Positions 1 through 7,599 of a stretch of 35,502 nt of DNA are shown here, one piece after another. The stretch spans positions 100,595-136,096 of the forward strand of contig JAKPKY010000165.1 of the NCBI GenBank assembly GCA_029553505.1. Reading direction: 5' to 3'. The translations under genes were made by a program, and so were the position numbers. Each line of letters opens with the position of its first letter. The first letter of the stretch is position 1. Below the pieces are notes generated by a model. It searched no databases. It was not told the DNA's origin and saw only the letters and a program-made list of their open reading frames with translations. This stretch comes from Planctomycetota bacterium. Lineage in GTDB: Bacteria; Planctomycetota; Phycisphaerae; SM23-33.

Positions 1-1121
1 GCGACGGCCAGCGCCATCGCCGCGTACTGGAAGGGCATGCCCTGCACCCAGTGGTGGGCCCAGGTGGTCTGGGGCAGCAGGTACAGCGCCGCGCCCACGA
101 GCCCGTAGCTCAGCGCCATCGCGCCGGCCAGGCGCAGCAGCGGGCTGGTGCGCCACCGGGCGGCGCTGAGCGCGCCGATGGCCGCCAGCAGCCCCGCCGT
201 CAGCGCGCCGTCGAGCAGGGGCATCGCGCCGGAGGCATTGCCCAGGATGAACGCGCGGAAGGTCGCGCCGCTGCCGAGGGCGAGATACTGCCCCGCGTAG
301 TCGAGGAACCCCGCGCAGGCGCGGGTTTCGGCCGTCGCCACGTGCACCAGCGACAGCAGCTTGCCCCAGCAGGTCCAGGTGTAGACGTTCAGCGCGATCA
401 GCGGCGCGCCGCCGATCAGCCCGCCCGCGGCGCAGGCGAGCCAGTGTTTCAGGCTCCGCCGCCGGGGCGACAGCGCGAGCATCGCCAGCAGCGGCGCCAG
501 CAGCACGACCGCGCTGAGTTTTTCGAACACGGCCAGCCCCACCAGCGCGCCCAGCGCCAGCGAGTTGGCGGGGGAGGTCTTCTCGGCCGTCTCGCCGCGA
601 ATCCACACCGCCACCAGCGCCAGCCTCAGCGCCAGCGCCAGCGCGACCGGTCCCCAGTCGAACCGGGCCATCAGCGGCAGGTTCGCGTCGCTCAGCAGCA
701 GGGCGCAGAACGCCAGCAGCGCCGCGGCAGGCAGCCCGCGCCACGTCAGCAGGCAGAACGCCAGTACCCCGGCAGCGACGAGGGCGATCCCCAGCGCCCG
801 CCAGCTCGCCACGCTGAAGCCCGCGTTGGTGACCCGCAGGTACAGGCCGTACAGGCCCGTCTTGATCGCCGCGGTGTAGGACATGTTCATCACGGGCAGT
901 CCGCCGATCTCGAACGCGCACCACCCGGCCGGGGTGTCGGGCGTGATAGGATGGCCGGTGTAGGCGAAGGCCGTCACGGCAGGGTGCAATTCGTCGTATT
1001 GGCTGCCCTGACCGTCGAGGTTCGGCGCGCTGAGCGCGACGACCGCGCCCGCCGCCGCCAGGGCGACCAGCCAGGCGAGACGCCGGGAGAGGCCGGAATT
1101 GTGAACTTCGCGGTCAGGCAT
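1..1121 (-). CDS. Polytopic membrane protein, GT-C glycosyltransferase-like (3' part outside window)
   Basis: An uninterrupted minus-strand frame runs from an ATG at 1121 off the left edge, giving at least 373 residues without a stop. The protein starts MPDREVHNSG, has a hydrophobic segment at about residues 15-33, then an extracytoplasmic-type loop with a YDE motif (QGSQYDELHPA, about residues 38-48). Many further hydrophobic segments follow, with an RFDWGPVAL motif near the middle. An acidic pair in the first loop after TM1 is typical of GT-C lipid-phosphosugar-dependent transferases, so a role in glycan or glycolipid transfer at the membrane is plausible. The acceptor and donor cannot be named. 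It diverges from the similar-looking protein at 1232 across a 110-bp gap. No good Shine-Dalgarno site precedes the ATG. Long open frames on the other strand here are high-GC shadows. Confidence 0.75.
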   Translation of the reverse strand, partial: MPDREVHNSGLSRRLAWLVALAAAGAVVALSAPNLDGQGSQYDELHPAVTAFAYTGHPITPDTPAGWCAFEIGGLPVMNMSYTAAIKTGLYGLYLRVTNAGFSVASWRALGIALVAAGVLAFCLLTWRGLPAAALLAFCALLLSDANLPLMARFDWGPVALALALRLALVAVWIRGETAEKTSPANSLALGALVGLAVFEKLSAVVLLAPLLAMLALSPRRRSLKHWLACAAGGLIGGAPLIALNVYTWTCWGKLLSLVHVATAETRACAGFLDYAGQYLALGSGATFRAFILGNASGAMPLLDGALTAGLLAAIGALSAARWRTSPLLRLAGAMALSYGLVGAALYLLPQTTWAHHWVQGMPFQYAAMALAV

Positions 1122-1193
1122 AGTCGGTGCGTTCCGCGGGAAAGGTCAAGAGAGTCTGACGAAACCTCGCGGGGCTGTCAACTGCCCGTCGCC

Positions 1194-1222
1194 TTGCGAG
1201 GCCACGCGCAGGCCCGTACAAT
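1194..1222 (+). promoter_or_regulatory. Sigma-70-type promoter, nearly leaderless
   Basis: TTGCGA (1194-1199), a 17-bp spacer, then TACAAT (1217-1222). The -10 box ends 9 nt before the ATG at 1232, so the predicted transcript starts within 2-3 nt of the start codon. There is no Shine-Dalgarno site. Confidence 0.65.
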
Positions 1223-1231
1223 CCCGCTGCC

Positions 1232-3049
1232 ATGAATCCTCCGGAAACCGCCCCGACCGCCGACCGCCGGGTGGAAGTCCCCGCGCCGCTACTGCCCTAT
1301 GCGCTGCTGCTGGCGTGGTGCTGGCTGCGGGACGCGGTCCTGTTCGCGCAATACCTGGCGTTGCCGGGGGCGCTGCCGCCGTGGGCCGCCGACGCACTGG
1401 CGGGGCTCGCCACGCTGGCGCTCGCCTGGGGCGCGCGGAAATTCCTCCGCCCGCGGTTTGCCGCGCGGGACCTCCTGCCCGCGGCCGTCATGTTCCTGCC
1501 CGTGCTCCTGCTGGCCGTCGCGCGAACGCCCATCCCCGACAGCAACTACGACACCCTCGCCTACCATCTCTACGCCCAGCAGTTCGACTTTTCCGATGCG
1601 GGCCAAAGCTTTGTCGCAGCCGGGAAAAACACCTTCCTGTTTCCCCTGGCCGACCGCATGTTCCTGCCGTTCCGCGCGGTGCTGGGCTACCGGGCCGGGA
1701 CCGTCCTGAACGTGCTGGTGCTGGGCCTGATCGTCCTCCAGGTCGTGCAACTCCTGCGCGACGGGTTGTCGCGCGAGGGCGTTCCACCGTCTCGCTGGCT
1801 GCTGGCGGCGGGGGCGGTCGCGGCTGTTGGAACCGAATACGCCCTCATCAACGTCGGAACCTACCTCGTGGACCTGCTGCCCGTGCCGCTGATGCTGGAG
1901 GCCCTGCGGGTGGCGCTGGACGACGGCGACAACCCGCGCGACGTGCCGTACCTCGCGGCCGTGGCGGGCTTCTGCCTGGCGCTGAAGCTGACCGGCGCGG
2001 TCTTCCTGGCGCCGCTGGCGGCGATCTTCCTGCTGCGGCGGTGGCGCTGCCTGCGGGTAGGGAACGTCGCGGCCGGGCTGGTTCTCTTCTGCCTGCCCGC
2101 GGCGATGTACGCCGCCTTCGCCTGGCGGGAGACGGGCAACCCCGTCTTCTGGATGTTCAACGAGGTGTTCCGGTCGGACTTCTTCCTGACCATCAACTTC
2201 CGCGATACGCGCTGGGGCCCGCGCGGCTGGCTGGAGACGCTCGCCTGGCCGGTATGGGTGCTGTTCCGCCCGGACCGGTTCTCCGAACTGGTCCGCTGCT
2301 CGGGCCGCCTGGCGATGCTCGCCCCGCTGGTCCTGGCCTGGGCGGCGAGCGCGTGGGCGCTGCGGAAAAACTCCCCGCCGGTCCCGCGCCGCCTGGGCTG
2401 GCTGCTGGCGGGCACGCTGCTGAGCGCCTTGGGCTGGTCGGCCACCACCGGCTACTGCCGCTACGCGATCTTCCCGGAGATGCTGACGGGAGTGCTGACG
2501 GTCTGGCTGGCGTGGCGGCTGCTGGCGCGGCGCCGCCTGCGGGCGGTCGCCGTTGGGCTGGTGCTGATCCTCGCCGCCCAGTGCGCCGCGGCAGGATACC
2601 ACGTCTTCGTCCGCAACATGGACTGGGCCTGGCGCGAGTTCTATTCGCTCAAACACAAGCAGTTCCACTTCGCCCGGCAGTGGCGGCTGGTGGGGCGCGA
2701 CCGCGACAGCGGAATCGACGCCCGCGAGGTCGGCGCGTGGATCAACCCCTGCGCCAGCAGCGGATACGCGGTTCTCCTCCGGCCGGACGTGCCGATGCTC
2801 GGCCTGGAGTGCGCGAACTTCAGCCCAGCCGGGCGGAAGGTCTTCGAGCAGCGCCTGGCGGCGCTGGGCGACGCGCCGCTGTACGCAGCCGTCGAGTCGG
2901 ACTCATTCGACGACGCGGTGCGGGCCCTCGATCGCTTCGCCTTCCGGATCGTCGAGAAGCGTCCCATCGGCCCGCGGTTCGTCAGTCCCGGCCGGCGGGT
3001 GCTGCTGATGCGCCTGACGCGCGATCCAGCGCGGACGGGCGAGGACTGA
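1232..3049 (+). CDS. Polytopic membrane protein, GT-C / GT39-like
   Basis: A 605-residue protein of mostly hydrophobic segments (about 10-12 predicted). An early extracytoplasmic loop carries the motif DSNYDTLAYHLYAQ, about residues 97-110. The pattern of aspartate followed by YHL after the first membrane segments is common in bacterial GT-C-like proteins related to dolichyl-phosphate-mannose transferases. The C-terminal ~120 residues (from about 485) are less hydrophobic and could be a periplasmic domain. The ATG at 1232 is chosen because a complete promoter ends just upstream. The gene diverges from another GT-C-like gene and precedes an HddC-like nucleotidyltransferase, so a surface-glycan role is plausible. 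Substrate unknown; function is an inference from topology and one motif. Confidence 0.75.
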   Translation: MNPPETAPTADRRVEVPAPLLPYALLLAWCWLRDAVLFAQYLALPGALPPWAADALAGLATLALAWGARKFLRPRFAARDLLPAAVMFLPVLLLAVARTPIPDSNYDTLAYHLYAQQFDFSDAGQSFVAAGKNTFLFPLADRMFLPFRAVLGYRAGTVLNVLVLGLIVLQVVQLLRDGLSREGVPPSRWLLAAGAVAAVGTEYALINVGTYLVDLLPVPLMLEALRVALDDGDNPRDVPYLAAVAGFCLALKLTGAVFLAPLAAIFLLRRWRCLRVGNVAAGLVLFCLPAAMYAAFAWRETGNPVFWMFNEVFRSDFFLTINFRDTRWGPRGWLETLAWPVWVLFRPDRFSELVRCSGRLAMLAPLVLAWAASAWALRKNSPPVPRRLGWLLAGTLLSALGWSATTGYCRYAIFPEMLTGVLTVWLAWRLLARRRLRAVAVGLVLILAAQCAAAGYHVFVRNMDWAWREFYSLKHKQFHFARQWRLVGRDRDSGIDAREVGAWINPCASSGYAVLLRPDVPMLGLECANFSPAGRKVFEQRLAALGDAPLYAAVESDSFDDAVRALDRFAFRIVEKRPIGPRFVSPGRRVLLMRLTRDPARTGED

Positions 3050-3160
3050 GAACCGAGGACTGAGGGCTGAGGACTGAGGGAAAGACCGAGGACCGGAGAC
3101 CGAGGACCGAAGCGACCTACGAACTCCGAACTTCGACCTTCGAACTCAGTGTCCTTTGTG
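3050..3160. repeat. Degenerate short-period intergenic repeat
   Basis: The gap between the membrane protein and the nucleotidyltransferase is made of variants of 'gaggactgagg', 'gaccgaggaccg' and 'cgaacttcgacc' with a period of about 7-9 bp. The same words recur at 3930-4010, 4526-4600, 8570-8605, 12500-12540 and 30840-30930. No open frame or fixed unit length is visible, so this is neither a normal tandem repeat nor a CRISPR array. Confidence 0.6.
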
Positions 3161-3188
3161 GTAAGTGGTTTTCCCGGAGCGAATACGC

Positions 3189-3905
3189 ATGAAAACGATG
3201 TCGGACATTCCCGCGGTGGTGCTGGCCGGGGGGTTGGGCAAGCGGCTTCGCCAGGCCGTGCCCGACCTGCCCAAGCCCATGGCGCCGCTGCGAGGCAGGC
3301 CGTTCCTGGAGCACCTGCTGGCCTGGCTGGGCGGGCAGTCGGTGCGGCGCGTCGTCCTTTCCGTCGGCTACCGATGGGAGGCCATCGAGCGGCACTTCGG
3401 GCGGTCGTTCGGGCGGCTGGAGCTCGACTACTGCGTGGAGGACGCGCCGCTGGGCACGGGCGGGGCGGCCCGCAAGGCGCTGGAACGACTCGACGCGCCC
3501 GCCATCCTGCTGCTCAACGGCGACACGATGTTCGACGTGCCCCTGGCGGCGCTGGCCCGCGCGCACGGGCAGTCGCAGGCCGACGCCACGCTCGCGCTGA
3601 AGGAGCTGCGAAACTTCGACCGATACGGAACCGTCGAGGTGCGCGACGGGCGGATCGTCGCGTTCCGCGAGAAAGCGCCCTGCGCCCGCGGGCTCATCAA
3701 CGGCGGGGTGTACCTGTTCCGCCGCGAGCTGCTGGCGGACCCGGCCTTGCCCGAGGCGTTCAGCCTGGAGCGCGACGTCTTCGAACGCCGCGCAGGCACG
3801 CTGCGCCTCGGCGCGTTCGTCAGCGACGGGTACTTCGTGGACATCGGCGTGCCGGAAGATTACGCGCGCGCCCAGCGCGAAATGCCGGAGTTCTTTGGTG
3901 GATAG
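3189..3905 (+). CDS. hddC: Nucleotidyltransferase, D-glycero-D-manno-heptose 1-phosphate guanylyltransferase-like
   Basis: A 238-residue sugar-phosphate nucleotidyltransferase, the usual size of HddC. The signature loop reads VLAGGLGKRLR (about residues 10-20), followed by LPKPMAPLRGRPFLEHLL, a metal-binding LLNGDTMFD motif near residue 115, LINGGVYLF, and a C-terminal DIGVPEDYARA. In the family this enzyme transfers GMP (or another NMP) to heptose-1-phosphate for S-layer or LPS-type glycans. The ATG at 3189 is preferred over an upstream GTG at 3165 because GGAG (3176-3179) lies 9 nt before it. Sugar and nucleotide specificity cannot be read from the sequence; a mannose-1-phosphate guanylyltransferase-like role is the main alternative. 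It may act with the two GT-C-like proteins upstream. Confidence 0.8.
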   Translation: MKTMSDIPAVVLAGGLGKRLRQAVPDLPKPMAPLRGRPFLEHLLAWLGGQSVRRVVLSVGYRWEAIERHFGRSFGRLELDYCVEDAPLGTGGAARKALERLDAPAILLLNGDTMFDVPLAALARAHGQSQADATLALKELRNFDRYGTVEVRDGRIVAFREKAPCARGLINGGVYLFRRELLADPALPEAFSLERDVFERRAGTLRLGAFVSDGYFVDIGVPEDYARAQREMPEFFGG

Positions 3906-4021
3906 TGGATAGTGGAGAGTGGGGAGAAATGGTCAATCGTCAATTGGCAATTGAAGGACCGGAGACCGAGGGATCAATCAATGCCCAATGACCAATGCCT
4001 GAAGCCTGAAGCCTGAGGGGA

Positions 4022-4106
4022 AAACGGTAGGGCGAGCAACTCGGTTGCTCGCGTAATCCCAATCCACGGACGCGCCCGCGAGCAAGCAAGTTGCTCGCCC
4101 TACTCA
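4022..4106. repeat. 85-bp imperfect palindrome, copy A (GTAGGGCGAGCAAC family)
   Basis: The arms GTAGGGCGAGCAAC and GTTGCTCGCCCTAC enclose two sub-palindromes around GGTTGCTCGCG and CGCGAGCAAGC. The reverse complement of 12405-12489 matches this copy at 80 of 85 positions by hand alignment, with shared outer edges AAACGG and CTCA. The element boundaries are therefore well defined. Confidence 0.8.
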
Positions 4107-4159
4107 TTTCCTCCGCCCTGTGTGCCTCGCCTTTTGCAGCGGAAGACACCCTGCTTTTC

Positions 4160-4330
4160 GCCCCAACGGGGCGGCGGACGGTAGCCGGGGGCGCCAGCCC
4201 CCGGTTGGCATGATCCCTCCCGTCAAGCCCCGTAGGGGCGCAGGAAAGCCTGGTTGATCCTTCCGACGCCCCGTCGGGGCTCAAGGAAGAAAGGAATCCT
4301 GTTCCGGGGGCTGTCGCCCCCGGCTACCCT
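4160..4330. repeat. REP-like cluster of GC-rich hairpins
   Basis: Successive short hairpins: CGCCCCAACGGGGCG, GCCGGGGGCGCCAGCCCCCGG, GCCCCGTAGGGGC, GCCCCGTCGGGGC and CCGGGGGCTGTCGCCCCCGG. The first and last are inverted relative to one another (GGTAGCCGGGGGC ... GCCCCCGGCTACC), so the cluster as a whole can fold. A near-identical 27-31 bp direct repeat lies on either side. Confidence 0.65.
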
Positions 4331-4472
4331 CCTTCGGTCCTTCGGACCTGAGAAACGGCCGGGGCGGGCTTCGAACCACGAACTTCGATCTGCGCGTCTC
4401 GCCTTTTGCCGCAGAAGACACCCTCAATCCCGAACCACAGCATCGGGATTGAGGGTGGCGCCCGGCACCCGG

Positions 4473-4522
4473 CGGGCGTGCTCGGACAAGAACACGGCTT
4501 GCCAGCAAGCCGTGCCACCCCC
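4473..4522. repeat. GTGGCA-type hairpin element
   Basis: Hairpin CACGGCTTGC-CA-GCAAGCCGTG with its GTGGCA tag on the minus strand. The whole 50-bp unit matches the reverse complement of 8609-8658 at 49 of 50 positions. Confidence 0.8.
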
Positions 4523-4666
4523 GCCCCTCACGGTCGCGGCTCTGTTTTTCCTCGGTCTTCAGTATCCGGTCTCCGGTCCTCGGTCTTCGACCTTCCTCCT
4601 TCCCGCGGCAAGTTCGCTTGCTCGGAGTCGGGGGGCAGGGTAGAGTAAAAGAACCGGACAGAATCA

Positions 4667-4758
4667 GCCACAAAGGACACAGAGGACACAAAGGGATCGT
4701 AAAAACCAAAGAATGGTTTTCTCAGCGTTCTCTGTGCCCTCTGTGGCGAGTTTTTTTT
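4667..4758 (+). terminator. Palindromic repeat with T8 tract, possible terminator
   Basis: The left arm GCCACAAAGGACACAGAG (from 4667) pairs with CTCTGTGCCCTCTGTGGC (to about 4748). Inside is a small hairpin AAAACC...GGTTTT (4701-4720). Eight Ts follow at 4751-4758. It could end transcripts before the TPR gene. The 'cacagaggacacag' wording is a recurrent intergenic motif, so termination may be a by-product. Confidence 0.45.
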
Positions 4759-4818
4759 AGGTTGTAGATTTTTGTGTCGGCGCGCCGGCAGGAGTGAAAC
4801 GAAGGTTACGGGCAAGGC

Positions 4819-6204
4819 ATGGCAGAGAACACACCACAGGACGCGGCGGGCAAGGGCAAGGCCTTCTTCGATCGGGCCGACCAGGTGGCGGACACCGGCA
4901 ACTGGGACTTCGCCATCGAGATGTATATCGAAGGGCTCAAGCGCGAGCCGGGCAACCTCGACCGCGGGCACAAGCCCCTGCGGGAAACGGCGATGAAGCG
5001 CAAGGCCCAGGGCGGCAAGGGCCCGGGCATGATGGAAGGCCTGAAGCGCCGCCCGGGCAAGGATCTCACGGAGAACGTCGCCAACGCCGCCTACCTGCTG
5101 GCCAAGGAGCCGGGGTCGGTGGCGTACATGGAGCAGTTGATGGCGGCTGCCCAGGCGCTCAAGCTCGACGAGCTGACCAAGTGGGTCTGCGACATCCTGC
5201 TGGAGTCGCAGCGGCAGACGCCCAAGCCCAACAAGCGGGTGCTGCTGGCGCTGACGCAGGCGTACAACGACCTGACGGAATACGGGCTGGCGATCCAGGC
5301 GTGCGAGATGGCCCGGCAGCTGACGCCGACGGACGGGGTTCTCCAGGCCGCCATCCAGGAACTGAGCGCCAAGTACACCATCAAGAAGGGCAAGTACGAC
5401 CAGGAGGGGAGCTTCACCAAGGGCGTCAAGGACCTCTCCAAGCAGCAGGAGCTGATCCAGAAGGACCACCTGATCCAGAGCGACGATTACCTCAAACAGC
5501 AGATCGAGCGCGCCCGCGAGGAGTACCAGAAGACGCCCACCGTTCCGGGCAAGGTCAACGCCCTGGTCGACGCGCTGCTGAAGTTCGAGGACGAGTCGTA
5601 CGAGAACGAGGCGGTGGACATCCTGCACAAGGCGTTCAAGGACACCAGCGCCCCCCAGTTCAAGATGCGCGTGGGGGACATCCGCATCCGGCAGATGACG
5701 CGGCGGTACCGCAAGCTCGTCGAGGCCGGCGACAAAGAAGCCGCCCGCAAGCAGGGACTGGAGCAGTTGAAGTTTGAGATCCAGGAATACACCGAGCGGG
5801 CGGAGAACTACCCGACGGACCTGTCGCTGAAGTTCGAGCTGGGGCGCCGGCTGCTGCTGGCGGGCAAGTACGACGAGGCGATCGCCGCCCTCCAGCAGGC
5901 ACAGCGCGAGCCCCGCCGGGCCACCCAGGCGATGAACTACCTCGGCCAGGCGTTCGCCCGCAAGGGCTGGCTGCGCGAGGCGGCCGAGACGTTCGAGCGG
6001 GCGCTGGCCAGCGAGATGCCCGAGGAGCGCGTCAAAGAGATCCGCTACCACTTCGGCGACGTGCTGGAGCAGATGGGCGAGCTCCAGAAGGCCCGGGACC
6101 AGTTCTCGCAGGTGGCGCAGATGGAGTTCAACTACCGGGACGTCCGCGACCGCCTGGAGACGGTCCGCAAGAAGCTCCAGGGAGGCGCTACGGAAAGCAA
6201 GTAG
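4819..6204 (+). CDS. TPR-repeat protein
   Basis: A 461-residue soluble, highly charged protein with no signal peptide or membrane segment. TPR-like helical pairs are visible at about residues 15-50 (GNWDFAIEMYIEGLKREPGN), 145-180 (AYNDLTEYGLAIQACEMARQLTPTD), 325-360 (LKFELGRRLLLAGKYDEAIAALQQAQ) and 360-440 (YLGQAFARKGWLREAAETFERAL, HFGDVLEQMGELQKARDQFSQV). The middle (about 190-260) is rich in Lys, Gln and Glu and may be coiled coil. TPR proteins act as interaction scaffolds; no partner is indicated. The ATG at 4819 has only a weak GGGCAAGG-like site upstream. accA follows after 141 bp with its own promoter, so the two are probably separate units. Confidence 0.8.
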   Translation: MAENTPQDAAGKGKAFFDRADQVADTGNWDFAIEMYIEGLKREPGNLDRGHKPLRETAMKRKAQGGKGPGMMEGLKRRPGKDLTENVANAAYLLAKEPGSVAYMEQLMAAAQALKLDELTKWVCDILLESQRQTPKPNKRVLLALTQAYNDLTEYGLAIQACEMARQLTPTDGVLQAAIQELSAKYTIKKGKYDQEGSFTKGVKDLSKQQELIQKDHLIQSDDYLKQQIERAREEYQKTPTVPGKVNALVDALLKFEDESYENEAVDILHKAFKDTSAPQFKMRVGDIRIRQMTRRYRKLVEAGDKEAARKQGLEQLKFEIQEYTERAENYPTDLSLKFELGRRLLLAGKYDEAIAALQQAQREPRRATQAMNYLGQAFARKGWLREAAETFERALASEMPEERVKEIRYHFGDVLEQMGELQKARDQFSQVAQMEFNYRDVRDRLETVRKKLQGGATESK

Positions 6205-6251
6205 GGGCGCCGGTTCGCCTTCCGCCGGCCGGAACGGAAGGCAAAATGGGC

Positions 6252-6281
6252 TTGAAAACACCCCCGTCGGGGCCTTAGCAT
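6252..6281 (+). promoter_or_regulatory. Promoter of accA
   Basis: TTGAAA (6252-6257), an 18-bp spacer, then TAGCAT (6276-6281). The predicted start near 6288 leaves a leader of roughly 58 nt that contains the hairpin at 6298-6320. Confidence 0.5.
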
Positions 6282-6297
6282 ATCCGGCATCGAAAGC

Positions 6298-6320
6298 CAA
6301 GGACGCCCGGGGCGTCCTTG
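6298..6320 (+). promoter_or_regulatory. Perfect hairpin in the accA leader
   Basis: CAAGGACGCC, loop CGG, GGCGTCCTTG: a 10-bp perfect stem with a 3-nt loop, 25 nt before the accA ATG. It has no following T-tract. Its place between promoter and start codon suggests a leader structure affecting translation or RNA stability, or an old terminator for the TPR gene. Confidence 0.5.
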
Positions 6321-6345
6321 CTTGGTATTGGCGGGCAACACGGCG

Positions 6346-7356
6346 ATGGCCAAAGAAAACGGCAACGGCCTGGCGGGCGGGTATCAGCTTCCCTTCGAGA
6401 AGCCGATCTTCCGCCTGGAACGGCAGATCGCGGAGCTGGAAGGCTCGCAGGTGGAGTCGGGGCGCGACTTCTCCAGCGAGATCCGCAAGCTGCGGGCGCA
6501 GTACGTCTCGTTGCTGAAGAAGACCTACCAGAGCCTCACGCCGTGGGAGACGGTGCTGGTCGCGCGGCACCCCAAGCGCCCGCTCGGGTGCGAGTACATC
6601 GACCGGATCGTCAAGAGCTTCATGGAGCTGCACGGGGACCGTCGCTTCGCCGACGACCGGGCGATCCGTTGCGGCTTGGGGCGGATCGGCACGGAGAAAG
6701 TCGCCCTGATCGTCCAGCACAAGGGGCGCGACACCAAGGAAAAGATCGCCTGCAACTTCGGCTGCGCGCATCCCGAGGGATATCGCAAGGCCTTGCGGGT
6801 CATGAAGATGGCGGAGAAGTTCCACCTGCCGGTCGTCACGCTGATCGACACGCAGGGGGCGTATCCGGGCGTCGGCTCGGAGGAGCGCGGCGTGGCCGAA
6901 GCGATCGCGCGGAACCTGCTGGAGATGAGCCGCCTGCGGACGCCGATCGTCTGCGTGATCATCGGCGAGGGCGGCAGCGGCGGGGCCCTGGGCGTGGGCG
7001 TGGGCGACCGCATCGCAATCCTTGAATTCGCATACTATTCCGTCATTTCGCCCGAAGGCTGCGCCAGCATCCTGTGGCGCACCGGCGAGAAGGCGTCCGA
7101 GGCGGCCGAGGCCCTCAAGCTCACCGCTCGCCACCTCAAGGAGCTGGACGTCGTCGACGAGATCGTGCCCGAACCGCTCGGCGGCGCGCACCGCAGCCCG
7201 GCCGAGGCGGCGACCAACCTCGAGCGATTCCTCGTCCGCACCCTGCGCGACCTGAAGCGCCTCGGCGGCGACGAGCTCCTCCGGCGGCGCTACGACCGGT
7301 GGCGGCGGATGGGCAAGGTGATCCACCTGGAGCTCCAAACCGCCGCGAAAAGCTGA
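6346..7356 (+). CDS. accA: Acetyl-CoA carboxylase carboxyltransferase subunit alpha
   Basis: The 336-residue protein covers the whole AccA family. The N-terminal helical region FEKPIFRLERQIAELE leads into YIDRIVKSFMELHGDRRFADD and a crotonase-like carboxyltransferase core with KGRDTKEKIACNFGCAHPEGYRKALRVMKMAEKF, TLIDTQGAYPGVGSEERG, IIGEGGSGGALGVGVGD and YSVISPEGCASILWR. With AccD it transfers CO2 from biotin-BCCP to acetyl-CoA, the first committed step of fatty-acid synthesis, in the cytoplasm. accD is not in the window. The ATG at 6346 (MAKENGNG) is preferred over a TTG at 6322, which lies next to the leader hairpin; no strong Shine-Dalgarno site is visible for either. Confidence 0.96.
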   Translation: MAKENGNGLAGGYQLPFEKPIFRLERQIAELEGSQVESGRDFSSEIRKLRAQYVSLLKKTYQSLTPWETVLVARHPKRPLGCEYIDRIVKSFMELHGDRRFADDRAIRCGLGRIGTEKVALIVQHKGRDTKEKIACNFGCAHPEGYRKALRVMKMAEKFHLPVVTLIDTQGAYPGVGSEERGVAEAIARNLLEMSRLRTPIVCVIIGEGGSGGALGVGVGDRIAILEFAYYSVISPEGCASILWRTGEKASEAAEALKLTARHLKELDVVDEIVPEPLGGAHRSPAEAATNLERFLVRTLRDLKRLGGDELLRRRYDRWRRMGKVIHLELQTAAKS

Positions 7357-7433
7357 CCTTTCCGCCCCCCTTTCCGTCGAAATCGTGCGCTTTTCCGCGC
7401 TTTTGGCGCCCTTTTCTCCCCTTTTTCGCGCCC

Positions 7434-7460
7434 AAAAAACGCCCCCCCAACGGGGTTTTT
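7434..7460 (+). terminator. Rho-independent terminator after accA
   Basis: A6 tract, a GC-rich stem (GCCCC...CGGGG) and T5 (7456-7460). A second GC hairpin (CCCCCGGCCGGGGG, from about 7463) follows. The rest of 7357-7560 is pyrimidine-rich low-complexity sequence with no gene. Confidence 0.55.
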
Positions 7461-7564
7461 CCCCCCCGGCCGGGGGCATTTCCCGACCGGCGGTTGACCC
7501 GCCTCGGCTTCCTCCGCGCCACGCTCCTGACCGCTTCCGCGCCGCCCGCGCCGCGTACCGGCGT

Positions 7565-7593
7565 CTTTCCTTCGGCCGCGCCGGCGGTATAAT
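7565..7593 (+). promoter_or_regulatory. Leaderless promoter of the PfkB-family kinase gene
   Basis: A perfect TATAAT (7588-7593) ends exactly 6 nt before the ATG at 7600, placing +1 on or next to the A of the start codon. The -35 position (7565-7570, CTTTCC) is weak. No Shine-Dalgarno site is possible in this arrangement. Confidence 0.65.
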
Positions 7594-7599
7594 GCCTCC

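Larger units (their letters stand above)
3906..4760. repeat. Gene-free island built from at least six repeat families
   Basis: About 850 bp between hddC and the TPR gene hold no credible gene. In order they contain degenerate repeats (3930-4015), an 85-bp imperfect palindrome (4022-4106), a REP-like cluster of GC-rich hairpins (4160-4330), degenerate repeats (4365-4390), a perfect 13-bp-stem hairpin (4421-4455), a GTGGCA-type hairpin (4473-4522), a 63-bp segment repeated inverted near 30.9 kb (4526-4588), and a palindrome ending in eight Ts (4667-4758). A 27-31 bp near-identical direct repeat (4122-4152 and 4396-4424, core CGCCTTTTGC) brackets the REP-like part. Confidence 0.75.

Noticed and set aside
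1120-1149. Minus-strand TTGACC with GACTAT at 18 bp as promoter of the left-edge membrane gene
   Set aside because: The -10 would overlap the start codon and put transcription inside the ORF, and there is no alternative start codon nearby downstream.
3050-3160. CRISPR array or tandem repeat in the repeated words
   Set aside because: There is no constant repeat length, no unique spacers and no cas genes; the words drift from one to the next.
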